Shown here piece by piece: positions 36,440 through 44,870 of a stretch of 64,000 bases of DNA. Every line of letters starts with the position of its first letter. The first letter of the stretch is position 1. Origin of the DNA: Sphingomonas sp. (GTDB taxonomy: Bacteria > Pseudomonadota > Alphaproteobacteria > Sphingomonadales > Sphingomonadaceae). The stretch spans positions 62,001 through 126,000 of the forward strand of contig NZ_JAHBZJ010000006.1 of NCBI RefSeq assembly GCF_019635455.1, read 5' to 3'. The notes beneath the pieces are model-generated. The model was not told where the DNA came from, ran no database searches, and saw only the letters and a list, made by a program, of their open reading frames with translations. The translations under genes were made by a program, and so were the position numbers.

Positions 36440-36533
36440 GTCCCCGCCACTACCGGTCGCGCGGGGGCCTCGTCCACAGGATAAACATGCCGGCCCGGCT
36501 TGAGCGACGGCGCGCGGGGTGGGAAAGGGGGGT

Positions 36534-38045
36534 ATGGCGACGCTTGCAACCCATCCCGCCGGCGCGGATCCCGCGCCCCGGCTTCCCCAGAATGTCGAGG
36601 CGGAGGCCGCGCTGCTCGGCGCGATGATGATCGACAACCGGCTCGCCGATGACATCGTCGAGGTGCTGGCCGACCAGCATTTCTTCGAGCCCGTCCATGG
36701 CCGCATCTTCAAGGCGATCAAGACGCTGCGCAAGCAGGACATGCTGGCGACCCCGGTGACGCTCAAGCCGCTGTTCGAAAAGGACGAGGGGATGGGCCAG
36801 CTGGGTGGCCCGGCCTATCTCGCCCAGCTTACCGGGTCGGGCGCGGGATTGATCGGCGCGCGCCAGTTCGCGCGCCAGATCTATGATCTCGCGCTGCTCC
36901 GCGAACTGGTGACGGTGGGGCGCAACATGGTCGAGAAGGCGCTCGACACCAGCGAGGACGTCAACCCGCGCGACCAGATCGATCGCGCCGAAGAGGCGCT
37001 GTTCAAGGTCGCGGCCGATGGCGGCACCGCAAACACGGTCAAATCGTTCAACGAAGCGACCAAGATCGCGCTGGAGAATGCGAAGCGGGCGCAGAGCGCG
37101 GGGGGCGGCGTCGCCGGCGTCACCACCGGGTTCGATTCGGTCAACGGCCGGATCGGTGGTCTCCACCACAGCGATCTCATCATCCTTGCCGGGCGTCCGG
37201 GCATGGGCAAGACCTCGCTCGCCACCAACATCGCCTATAATGCGGCACGGCGCATGATGGACGACGTCCGCCTGGGCATCAGTCCAAAGGAATCGATCGG
37301 CGCCAAGGTCGCGTTCTTCAGCCTGGAAATGTCGGCGGACCAGCTGGCGCTGCGCATCCTGTCCGAATCGTCGCGAATCCCGTCGGAATCGCTGCGCATG
37401 GGCAATATCAGCAAGGCCGAGTTCGCCCAGCTGGCCAAGGCGGCGGCGGATCTGGAACAGCTGCCGCTCTATATCGACGATACGGCCGGTTTGACGATCA
37501 GCGCGCTGCACAGCCGCGTTCGCCGCCTTCAGTCCAAGCATGACGGCGAATTGGGCCTCGTCATCGTCGATTATCTCCAGCTGCTTCAGGGCAGCGGCAA
37601 CAATCGCGACGGCAACCGCGTCCAGGAAATCTCGGAAATCAGCCGCGGCCTCAAGACGCTGGCAAAGGATATCAACGTTCCCGTCATCGCGCTGTCGCAG
37701 CTCAGTCGTGCCGTCGAATCGCGGGAGGACAAGCGGCCGATGCTCTCGGACCTGCGCGAATCGGGATCGATCGAGCAGGACGCCGACATGGTCTGGTTCG
37801 TGTTCCGCGAAGACTATTACGTCGCCGCCCGCGAACCCAAGCGTCCGCGCGAAGGCGACGACCCCCGGGTGTTCGAGGATCACGCGAAATGGGCGCTCGA
37901 CATGGAGCGCGTCTATGGCCTTGCCGAACTCATCATCGCCAAACAGCGCCACGGCGCGACCGGAAAGGTCCTGCTCGGCTTCGAATCGAGCTTCACCCGA
38001 TTCAGCGACTATGCCGGCGACATGGTCGCCGAGCCTTATGAGTGA
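36534..38045 (+). CDS. dnaB: replicative DNA helicase
   Basis: 503 residues, hexameric helicase that unwinds DNA at the replication fork. N-terminal DnaB domain (PQNVEAEAALLGAMMIDN), linker, and RecA-like C-terminal domain from about 190: Walker A GRPGMGKTSLA at about 219, FFSLEMSADQLALRIL, Walker B LVIVDYLQLL, the ALSQLSRAVESREDKRPMLSDLRESG block with the Arg finger region, and KQRHGATG. ATG 36534 (MATLATHPAG) follows a run of G; an earlier GTG/ATG is unsupported. No intein. Confidence 0.97.
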   Translation: MATLATHPAGADPAPRLPQNVEAEAALLGAMMIDNRLADDIVEVLADQHFFEPVHGRIFKAIKTLRKQDMLATPVTLKPLFEKDEGMGQLGGPAYLAQLTGSGAGLIGARQFARQIYDLALLRELVTVGRNMVEKALDTSEDVNPRDQIDRAEEALFKVAADGGTANTVKSFNEATKIALENAKRAQSAGGGVAGVTTGFDSVNGRIGGLHHSDLIILAGRPGMGKTSLATNIAYNAARRMMDDVRLGISPKESIGAKVAFFSLEMSADQLALRILSESSRIPSESLRMGNISKAEFAQLAKAAADLEQLPLYIDDTAGLTISALHSRVRRLQSKHDGELGLVIVDYLQLLQGSGNNRDGNRVQEISEISRGLKTLAKDINVPVIALSQLSRAVESREDKRPMLSDLRESGSIEQDADMVWFVFREDYYVAAREPKRPREGDDPRVFEDHAKWALDMERVYGLAELIIAKQRHGATGKVLLGFESSFTRFSDYAGDMVAEPYE

Positions 38046-38073
38046 GGGGGAAGGGCGTCGATCATAAGGTGGT

Positions 38074-38095
38074 CGGGGCGGTTCCCCGGATTTTT
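38074..38095 (+). terminator. weak hairpin after dnaB
   Basis: CGGGG / CCCCG five-base-pair stem with loop CGGTT followed by GA and five T, 29 bases after the dnaB stop. The stem is short, so this is tentative. The rest of 38096-38279 is AT-rich, ends in the convergent cysH, and holds no gene I can see. Confidence 0.45.
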
Positions 38096-38279
38096 ACACG
38101 TTCGAAAAATATGGAAAAATAATCTGGATTTGCGCGTCTCGCGACCGACCGCGACCAGATATCCCGAACTGCCGAGGGACGCGGGCTTTCTGGAGAAGCA
38201 ACGCGTTGGATTCAATAATGATTATATAAATCAACCGTTTATGGGGCTGTTCCTGGATGTTGCCGAGGCATGATGCGGC

Positions 38280-39050
38280 TCAGGACACCGGCGCATCGGA
38301 GTCGCTGTCGCTGACCGGCATGTGGATGCCGCATTCGGTCTTGTCGGTCCCGGCCCAGCGGCCCGATCGCGGGTCTTGGCCGGGCTTTACCTTGCTGGTG
38401 CAGGGCGCGCAGCCGATCGAAGGATAGCCCTGCGCCACCAGCGGGTGGGCGGGCAGGTCGTGCGCGGCGAAATACGCGTCGAGATCGGCCTTCGCCCAGT
38501 CGGCGAGGGGGTTTACCTTCAGCCGTCCCGCCGCATCGACCTCGAACCGGGGCAGCGCGGAGCGGGTCGCCGCCTGAAACGCCTTGCGCCCGGTGATGCT
38601 TGCGTCGAACCCGGCGAGCGCGCGTTCGAGCGGCGCGACCTTGCGGATCTCGCAACAGCCATCGGGGTCATAGGACCATCGCTCGCCCGCCGCATCGCGT
38701 TTCGCCAGCATCTGCGCATCGGGGGTCAGGATGCGCAGATCCGTCAGTCCCAGCCGCGCGGCGAGCGCGTCGCGATAGGCGATCGTCTCCGGGAAATGCT
38801 TGCCGGTGTCGAGGAACAGCACCGGCACCGACGGATCGATCGTCGCGACCAGATGCAGCAGCGCCGCCGCCTCCGCGCCAAAGGACGAGACCAGCGCGAG
38901 ATCGCCGGCCATCTGTTCGTGCAGCACGGTGCGCAGCATCTCCTGCGTCGGTGCGCCGCGAAACAGGGTGTTGAGCCGCAGCGCGTCGCGCTCGGTAAAG
39001 CGTGGGGCGGTGTCGATCCGGTCGATGCGGCGCGCCTCGGTATCAGCCAT
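38280..39050 (-). CDS. cysH: adenylyl-sulfate (APS/PAPS) reductase
   Basis: 256 residues. Reduces activated sulfate to sulfite in assimilation. Cysteines Cys132-Cys133 (GCCEIRK) and Cys214/Cys217 (GCAPCTSK) bind a [4Fe-4S] cluster, the mark of the APS-using, plant/rhizobial-type enzyme. Catalytic Cys240 is in ECGIH. The P-loop-like SSFGAEAAALLHL is near residue 56. ATG 39050 overlaps the DUF934 gene by eight bases. End of the run cobA-DUF2849-cysI-DUF934-cysH. Confidence 0.95.
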   Translation of the reverse strand: MADTEARRIDRIDTAPRFTERDALRLNTLFRGAPTQEMLRTVLHEQMAGDLALVSSFGAEAAALLHLVATIDPSVPVLFLDTGKHFPETIAYRDALAARLGLTDLRILTPDAQMLAKRDAAGERWSYDPDGCCEIRKVAPLERALAGFDASITGRKAFQAATRSALPRFEVDAAGRLKVNPLADWAKADLDAYFAAHDLPAHPLVAQGYPSIGCAPCTSKVKPGQDPRSGRWAGTDKTECGIHMPVSDSDSDAPVS

Positions 39051-39468
39051 GGCGCAGTTTCCACACCGGCACCGCGCGGTCGGCGGCGGTCTGATAGACA
39101 TGGTCGTACCGGGCGAGCGCGGCGTCCAGCACCGCCCGGTCCACCGGCGCTTCCGGCGCGAAACTGTCGAATCCGCATCGGCGCATGAGCGGGATCTGAT
39201 CGACCAGCACGTCGCCCTGCGCGCGCAATTCGCCGGCATAGCCTGCCTCGCGCAGGATGCGCGCGGTCGAATAGCCGCGCCCGTCGCGGAATTTGGGAAA
39301 GCTTATCTCGACCAGGGCCAGCCGCTCGAGATGCGGCAACAGCGCGCGGGCATCTTCCCCGCTTTCGATACGCACGGCGGTAGCGTTGCTCTGGGTCAGA
39401 AACGAATCCAGCGTCACCGCCGGTTCGTCAAGCGGCGCGTCGTCGCGATAGCGGAGCGGTTCAGCCAT
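39043..39468 (-). CDS. DUF934 protein of sulfate assimilation
   Basis: 141 residues. DUF934 family (once annotated oxidoreductase), found almost only beside cysI/cysH. Recognisable: LALVEISFPKFRDGRGYSTARILRE, GYAGELRAQGDVLVDQIPLMRRCGFDSF. No redox cofactor motif is seen. Overlaps cysI and cysH by eight bases each, so translation is coupled. Likely an accessory factor for sulfite reductase or APS reductase, unproved. Confidence 0.93.
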   Translation of the reverse strand: MAEPLRYRDDAPLDEPAVTLDSFLTQSNATAVRIESGEDARALLPHLERLALVEISFPKFRDGRGYSTARILREAGYAGELRAQGDVLVDQIPLMRRCGFDSFAPEAPVDRAVLDAALARYDHVYQTAADRAVPVWKLRHG

Positions 39469-41092
39469 AGATCGCCTCCTTGAACGGGGTCATGCCGATC
39501 CGGCGATAGGTGTCGAGGAAACGCTCGCCCGCCTCACGCTGCGCCAGATACACGTCGGTCGCCTTCTCGACCGCATCGACGATGCCGTCCTCGCTGAACC
39601 CGGGTCCTGTGATCGACGCCAGGCTGACATCTTCCGCGCCCGATCCGCCGAGCAACAGCTGGTAATTCTCGGTCCCTTTTCGGTCCACGCCCAGAATGCC
39701 GATATGCCCGGCATGGTGGTGGCCGCACGCATTGATGCAGCCGCTGATCTTCAGCTTCAGCTCGCCCAGTTCGCGCTGCCGGCCCAGATCGGCGAACCGC
39801 GTCGCGATCTTTTGCGCGACGGGGATCGAGCGGGCATTGGCCAGGCTGCAATAATCCAGGCCGGGGCAGGCGATGATGTCGCTGATCAGATCCAGATTGG
39901 CGTCGGCCAGTCCGGCCGCGACCAGCCGTTCCCACACTGCGTACAGATCGGCCTTGCGGACATGCGGCAGGACGATGTTCTGTGCATGCGTCACGCGCAG
40001 TTCGTCGAAGCTGTAGCGCTCGGCGAGGTCGGCCATGACGTCGATCTGGTCGGCAGAGGCGTCGCCCGGGATGCCGCCGGTCGGCTTCAGGCTGATGTTG
40101 ACGATGGCATAGCCGGACGCCTTGTGCGCGGCGACGTTGCGATCGACCCACAGCGCGAAGTCGGGATCGCTGCGGTCGATATCGTCGCTCAACCCGCTCT
40201 CGAACGCGGGCGGCGCGAAACAGGCCGCGATCCGGTCGAACTCCGCGCGGGGCGGGTCGATGCCCAGTTTCTTGACCTCGACGAACTCGGCGGCGACCTC
40301 GTCGCGATATTTCTCCGCGCCGATCTCATGGACCAGGATCTTGATCCGCGCCTTGTACATATTGTCGCGGCGGCCATAGCGGTTGTACACGCGCAGGCAC
40401 GCCTCCATGTAGCTGAGTAAATCCTCCAGCGGCACGAAGTCATTGATTTTCGGTGCGATCATCGGGGTGCGGCCCATGCCGCCGCCGACATAGACGGCGA
40501 CGCCCTGGACGCCGTCCTTCTCGACCACCTGCAAGCCGATATCGTGCAGCCGCATCGCCGCGCGATCCTCGTCGCTGGCGATCACGGCGATCTTGAACTT
40601 GCGGGGCAGATAGCTGAACTCGGGGTGGAAGCTGCTCCACTGGCGCAGCAATTCGGCCCAGGGGCGCGGATCGGTCAGCTCGTCCGCGGCGGCGCCCGCA
40701 TATTGATCGCTGCTGATGTTGCGGATGCAATTGCCGCTGGTCTGGATCGCATGCATCTCCACCGTCGCCAGATCGGCCAGGATGTCGGGCGCGTCGGCCA
40801 GCTTGATCCAGTTATACTGGATGTTCTGCCGCGTGGTGAAATGCCCGTATCCGCGATCGTATTTGCGCGCGATATGCGCCAGCATGCGCATCTGGCGGCT
40901 GTCCATCGTGCCGTACGGCACGGCGACGCGCAGCATATAGGCGTGCAGCTGAAGATACAGGCCGTTCATCAGCCGCAGCGGCTTGAACTGGTCCTCGGTG
41001 ATCTGGCCCGCCAGCCGGCGATTCACCTGATCGCGGAACTCCGCGACGCGGCTCGCGACGATCGAATGGTCATATGCGTCATATTTATACAT
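39461..41092 (-). CDS. cysI: sulfite reductase, hemoprotein subunit
   Basis: 543 residues, nitrite/sulfite reductase family. Two ferredoxin-like halves; GHFTTRQNIQYNWI (siroheme pocket) and VQTSGNC-type segment in the first; the [4Fe-4S]-siroheme cysteines are in CPGLDYC and CINAC (SGCINACGHHHAGHIG). Position between cobA and cysH argues for sulfite rather than nitrite. No CysJ flavoprotein is in the cluster, so electrons probably come from ferredoxin or elsewhere. Ends overlapping DUF934; a one-base gap separates it from DUF2849. Confidence 0.95.
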   Translation of the reverse strand: MYKYDAYDHSIVASRVAEFRDQVNRRLAGQITEDQFKPLRLMNGLYLQLHAYMLRVAVPYGTMDSRQMRMLAHIARKYDRGYGHFTTRQNIQYNWIKLADAPDILADLATVEMHAIQTSGNCIRNISSDQYAGAAADELTDPRPWAELLRQWSSFHPEFSYLPRKFKIAVIASDEDRAAMRLHDIGLQVVEKDGVQGVAVYVGGGMGRTPMIAPKINDFVPLEDLLSYMEACLRVYNRYGRRDNMYKARIKILVHEIGAEKYRDEVAAEFVEVKKLGIDPPRAEFDRIAACFAPPAFESGLSDDIDRSDPDFALWVDRNVAAHKASGYAIVNISLKPTGGIPGDASADQIDVMADLAERYSFDELRVTHAQNIVLPHVRKADLYAVWERLVAAGLADANLDLISDIIACPGLDYCSLANARSIPVAQKIATRFADLGRQRELGELKLKISGCINACGHHHAGHIGILGVDRKGTENYQLLLGGSGAEDVSLASITGPGFSEDGIVDAVEKATDVYLAQREAGERFLDTYRRIGMTPFKEAIYG

Positions 41093-41093
41093 G

Positions 41094-41390
41094 TCAGATC
41101 ACCCAGCTGCCGGCATCGGGGTCGGCGGGTTTGAGCGTCAGGTCCGGGCGCACCGTCGGGCCGAGCGCGCGGATCCGGTCCTTGATATGCGCCGGGCGCG
41201 GGCCGTCGGGGGTCGATGTGGCGTCGATCACATAGGGGCCGTTGACGCGGCGCGCGCCCTCTTCGGCCTGGGCGATCGCTTCGCCCTGATCGCCGACATC
41301 GGCGGCGTCCTCGACATGGCGGGACCAGCCGCTGCCGGTCCACCAGGTGACGTCGCCGCTGGCAAGGTCGTTTCCGGTCAACAGCTTCAT
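41094..41390 (-). CDS. DUF2849 protein
   Basis: 98 residues. DUF2849 family, small cytoplasmic proteins next to sulfite reductase genes in Alphaproteobacteria: MKLLTGNDLASGDVTWWTGSGW, then EEGARRVNGPYVIDA, and GPTVRPDLTLKPADPDAGSWVI. ATG 41390 overlaps the cobA stop as ATGA. Likely helps CysI maturation or electron delivery, by context only. Confidence 0.92.
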   Translation of the reverse strand: MKLLTGNDLASGDVTWWTGSGWSRHVEDAADVGDQGEAIAQAEEGARRVNGPYVIDATSTPDGPRPAHIKDRIRALGPTVRPDLTLKPADPDAGSWVI

Positions 41391-42220
41391 GCGGCGTTCC
41401 CTTGCGCCGGTTCGGCCCCGGACACCGTTTCGGGCGCGTGCATCGCCTGTGCCTGTCGCGCCCAATGGCCCAGCCGGTCCTGCGCGTCGGACAGCTGCAC
41501 CACCTCCCCGACGACGATGATCGCCGGACTCGCCACCTTCTCGCGCGTGACCATCGGGCCAAGATCGGCGAGCAGCGTGCGCAACGCGCGGCTTCCGGGC
41601 AGCGTCGCACGCTCCAGCACGGCGACCGGCATGTCGGGGGCCACGCCGTCACGCATCAGCTTCTCCGCGATGTCGGGGCAGGTCGCGACGCCCATATAGA
41701 TGACCAGCGTCCGCCCCTTGCCGGCAAGGCCCGACCAGTCCTGATCGGTCAGGCCCTTGCACTGGCCGGCGACGAAGCTGACCGCGCTCGACCAGTCGCG
41801 ATGGGTCAGCGGCAGCATCGCCTCCGCCGCCGCGCCCAGCGCCGAGCTGATGCCGGGAATGACTTCGACCGGCAGGCCGGCCGCGCGCACCGCCTCGACC
41901 TCTTCGCCGCCGCGGCCAAAGATGAACGGATCGCCGCCCTTCAGCCGCACGACGATCGCGCCGGTCTTCACATGCGCGATGATCAGCGCGTTGATCCCGT
42001 CCTGTGGCACGGTATGTCTGGAGCGCGTCTTCGCGACGCTGATCCGATGCGCCTGCGGGGCAAGATCGAGCACCCGGCGATCGACCAGTCCGTCATGTAC
42101 CAGCACGTCGGCGGATTTGAGCGCTTCGACGGCGCGGACGGTCAACAGGTCGGGGTCGCCGGGACCGGCGCCGACCAGGATCACGCGGCCCCGCGCGGTG
42201 GGATCGAGAAGACTAGCCAT
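41387..42220 (-). CDS. cobA: uroporphyrinogen-III C-methyltransferase
   Basis: 277 residues. Adds two SAM-derived methyl groups to uroporphyrinogen III to give precorrin-2, needed for siroheme of CysI. Family motifs: VILVGAGPGDPDLLTVRAVEAL, DVLVHDGLV, VVRLKGGDPFIFGRGGEE, VEVIPGISSALGAAA and LVIYMGVA. No CysG oxidase/chelatase part; that step must be encoded elsewhere. First gene of the sulfate assimilation unit. The 131 bases to the divergent AraC gene hold its promoter. Confidence 0.95.
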   Translation of the reverse strand: MASLLDPTARGRVILVGAGPGDPDLLTVRAVEALKSADVLVHDGLVDRRVLDLAPQAHRISVAKTRSRHTVPQDGINALIIAHVKTGAIVVRLKGGDPFIFGRGGEEVEAVRAAGLPVEVIPGISSALGAAAEAMLPLTHRDWSSAVSFVAGQCKGLTDQDWSGLAGKGRTLVIYMGVATCPDIAEKLMRDGVAPDMPVAVLERATLPGSRALRTLLADLGPMVTREKVASPAIIVVGEVVQLSDAQDRLGHWARQAQAMHAPETVSGAEPAQGNAA

Positions 42221-42351
42221 GCACGTCAGATGGTCGTCGCGCGCCCAACCGGCAACCGAGGGATGCTTGGGGCGATCCTAGCGCAGCTTTGGCGGCGACG
42301 TCGTCACGCGACGATTGTGGGCGGCCCCAAATCGCGGTAGTTCACGCGCGA

Positions 42352-43323
42352 ATGGCAGGCGCCTCGCCGATCTGCGCCCAGCGCTTTTCCACCGACGCCA
42401 CCGCGCCGGCGGACCGCTATGCGATGTGGCGCGAACGCAATGGCGGCCTCGCCCAGCTTCACGACACCCGGCCGCATGGTCCGTTTTCGGCGAACGCGAT
42501 CTATGTCCCGCTGGGTACGGTCGTCGCCGCCCAGTCGGAAATGAGTTCGCAAACCTGGCAACGGACGGCGGCGATGGCGCGCGCCGACGGTGTCGATCTG
42601 CTCAGCGTCAATATCCGCACGCGCGGCGGCGCGGTGGGGGAGGCGGACGGCACCGCCTTTTGCGGCGCGGGCGATACCGTGATCCTTTCCGACCTCAGCC
42701 GCCCGATGGTGCATGTTTCAGAGGCTTCGCAAACCGCGCTGCTGCTGGTCCCGCGGGTGCGGGCCGAGGCGGTTGTCGGACCGGTCCGCGCGCTGCACGG
42801 TGCGGTGTTGAGCGGCCCGGGCGCGACCCTGTTGCGGGACTCGATGCGCACGCTGTTCGCCCATGTCGAACACATGTCGGCCGCCGATGGCGATCGCATG
42901 GCGGGCGTGATGCTCGACCTGCTGGGGGTCGCGGTGTCGATGAATGGGCGGCCGGTCATGGTGACGACGGCCGCTGTGGATCGTGCCACCCGGCAGCACG
43001 CCGAGGCGATGATCGAGGCCGAACTGGCGTCCGCGCGGCTTGGGATCGCGCGTCTGTGCCGTCGGCTCGGCGTCTCGCGCTCGACGCTCTACCGGGTGTT
43101 CCGGGACGAGGGCGGGGTCGTGGCCTATATCCGCGACCGCCGCCTCGCCCGTGTGCATGTGTTGCTGGGCGACGCTTCGGTCCGCGAACCGGTCGGTACG
43201 CTCGCCGAGGCCTGGGGGTTTTGCGACGCGCCGCATTTCGGGCGACTGTTCCGCGCGCGCTACGGGATGAGCCCCGGCGAATATCGCGCGATGCGGGCGG
43301 CAATGCGTCATGATGGATCGTGA
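42352..43323 (+). CDS. AraC-family transcriptional regulator
   Basis: 323 residues. N-terminal AraC-binding-like domain (about 40-190, no enzyme motifs) and C-terminal double helix-turn-helix: GIARLCRRLGVSRSTLYRVFRDEGGVVAYIRDRRLARVHVLL, then EAWGFCDAPHFGRLFRARYGMSPGEYR, the family signature. Start ATG 42352. Divergent from cobA, so control of the sulfate genes is possible, but this kind of AraC protein more often acts on catabolic genes. Effector unknown. Confidence 0.9.
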   Translation: MAGASPICAQRFSTDATAPADRYAMWRERNGGLAQLHDTRPHGPFSANAIYVPLGTVVAAQSEMSSQTWQRTAAMARADGVDLLSVNIRTRGGAVGEADGTAFCGAGDTVILSDLSRPMVHVSEASQTALLLVPRVRAEAVVGPVRALHGAVLSGPGATLLRDSMRTLFAHVEHMSAADGDRMAGVMLDLLGVAVSMNGRPVMVTTAAVDRATRQHAEAMIEAELASARLGIARLCRRLGVSRSTLYRVFRDEGGVVAYIRDRRLARVHVLLGDASVREPVGTLAEAWGFCDAPHFGRLFRARYGMSPGEYRAMRAAMRHDGS

Positions 43324-43330
43324 AGCCGCT

Positions 43331-43483
43331 TCATTTTGAGGCGCGACGCCACTTGCCAGTTCTGTAATCGCGAATGATGGCGGTCCCGCATCGCGTGCAT
43401 TTGGTACGCCAGTTGTCACCGTCGTAACGGACACGGTTGCGCGCGCGCCGATGGCCAACCAGCAAACAGACGATACGGAACAT
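43331..43483 (-). CDS. 50-residue CxxC zinc-ribbon-like protein
   Basis: A short frame with AGGAG eleven bases before ATG 43483. The translation starts MFRIVCLLVGHRRARNRVRYDG and has DNWRTKCTRCG with a CxxC pair, ending in basic residues (GKWRRASK). The pattern of a hydrophobic start, a GHR motif, Trp and CxxCG matches small conserved proteins I associate with sphingomonads, though I cannot name the family. It fills part of the gap between the AraC gene and the TPR gene; 43484-43661 shows nothing else. Possibly nucleic-acid or metal binding. Confidence 0.68.
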   Translation of the reverse strand: MFRIVCLLVGHRRARNRVRYDGDNWRTKCTRCGTAIIRDYRTGKWRRASK

Positions 43484-43661
43484 CGCAGGCTTCGCTCCTC
43501 GCGTCCGTCATAGGACAGGCCCGCGATGCCCCCCAGCCCGGGCGCTGGTACGATCGTGCCAACGCCTTGTACGACCGGTTCAGCCGGGCATCGGGCGGCG
43601 GCACGGCGCTGTCCGGTTCCGTCCGTTGCAGCGCGCGGATCGGTCCTCTAGCTTCGTCGAT

Positions 43662-44852
43662 ATGGCCTGGATGAACGGATCTTCCGCGTCGTTCGCCCCT
43701 GTCGCTGCGATTGCGATGCTCGCGCTCGCCCCCGGCACGGCAATGGCCGAAACCGTCCTGACCGATCGACAGCTCGCCGAAGTGAAGGTGGAACTGGCAA
43801 AGACCGAACGGCAATGCGCGACGACCGGAATGGACCTGGGCGTCGATGGCAGGCCGAACCTGCTGTTCAGCTGTCGCGTCCAATATTGGATGTCGTTCAA
43901 CATGGCGATGGCGGGCGGCCGGCTCGACCTGATGGAATGGATCGCCGCATCGTTCCGCCGCGCGGCGGGGGACGCGCTGGAGGAGGGCGGCAACGCCCTC
44001 TACTGGGCGCTGATGAACGCGCAGATCGCGGGAATCCGTTCGCGCGTCGTTGAGCAGGATCAGTGGATGACGCGAGCGATGCAACGTATCTCGCGGCTCG
44101 ATTCCTTTACCGCAACGCTGTTGATCGACTATGCCAATACGATCGAGGCGCGCGGTCGCGTGGCCCAGGCGGCGGTCATCTGGCGCCAGGTCCAGGCATA
44201 TCTGCAAACCGCGTCGCTGCCGCCGCGCCTGCGGGTCGAATTCACGGTCGCGCTCGCGCGGCACGCGTTCGGCCAGTCGCGGTTCGACGATGCGCGCCGC
44301 TACTTGTCGGTCGCCGTCGCGACCTATGACGCCGGGACGCCGAAATCGGATTTCGCGCATAATGACGGCGGCTGGCTGGATATCCTGATGCTGCGCGCGA
44401 TCCTGGAGCTGCGCGATCGCCGGATCGACGCGGCTTCCGCCGACCTGGCGGATGCCGAGCGGATTGCGCGCGGTGCGCGTTCGTTCGACCGGACCGCGTT
44501 GCTGCGGGTCCTGTTCCACCGCCGCACGATCGCCGAGCTGCGGGGTGAGGTCACCGCCTATCTCGCGCTCTCGCGACAGATTCGCGAACTGGTGATCGCT
44601 GGCACCTCGCCGCGCGACGCCGCCCGGGCGGATGCCGATATCGGGCTGGGCAAGGCGTTACTGGCATCGGGCGATCCCGCCGGGTCGCGCCATTTCCTCA
44701 AATCCGGGATTGCGATGCGGCTGGCGACGATCGCCGACCAGCCGGCGTTCGGCGCGGCGGAGCAGCAGACGCTGCGCGACCTGCGCGAAACCATGAAGTT
44801 TCAGATTTTCGCCGACTGGATTCTCGCCGCCCGCCAGCGCGCGCGCGACTGA
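43662..44852 (+). CDS. exported helical-repeat (TPR-like) protein
   Basis: 396 residues. Signal peptide (SFAPVAAIAMLALAPGTAMA), then a short region with two Cys (RQCATTG, FSCRVQYW) and degenerate TPR-like helical hairpins throughout: RVAQAAVIWRQVQAYL, FDDARRYLSVAVATYD, IDAASADLADAERIA, GDPAGSRHFLKSGIAM. The C-terminal helix ends ADWILAARQRARD. It is of the same build as the genes at 18539 and 61248. ATG 43662 is preferred (43671 possible). Faces astD tail to tail with 18 bases between. Unknown partner. Confidence 0.75.
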   Translation: MAWMNGSSASFAPVAAIAMLALAPGTAMAETVLTDRQLAEVKVELAKTERQCATTGMDLGVDGRPNLLFSCRVQYWMSFNMAMAGGRLDLMEWIAASFRRAAGDALEEGGNALYWALMNAQIAGIRSRVVEQDQWMTRAMQRISRLDSFTATLLIDYANTIEARGRVAQAAVIWRQVQAYLQTASLPPRLRVEFTVALARHAFGQSRFDDARRYLSVAVATYDAGTPKSDFAHNDGGWLDILMLRAILELRDRRIDAASADLADAERIARGARSFDRTALLRVLFHRRTIAELRGEVTAYLALSRQIRELVIAGTSPRDAARADADIGLGKALLASGDPAGSRHFLKSGIAMRLATIADQPAFGAAEQQTLRDLRETMKFQIFADWILAARQRARD

Positions 44853-44870
44853 TCCGGCAGCCGATCCGCG

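Noticed and set aside
36440..36533. DnaA-box-like TCCACAGGATAA between UPF0262 and dnaB
   Set aside because: Does not match TTATCCACA on either strand and is a single copy; no origin features.
42221..42351. Riboswitch (cobalamin or SAM) before cobA
   Set aside because: No B12-box-like or SAM-type conserved stems could be recognised in the 131 bases.
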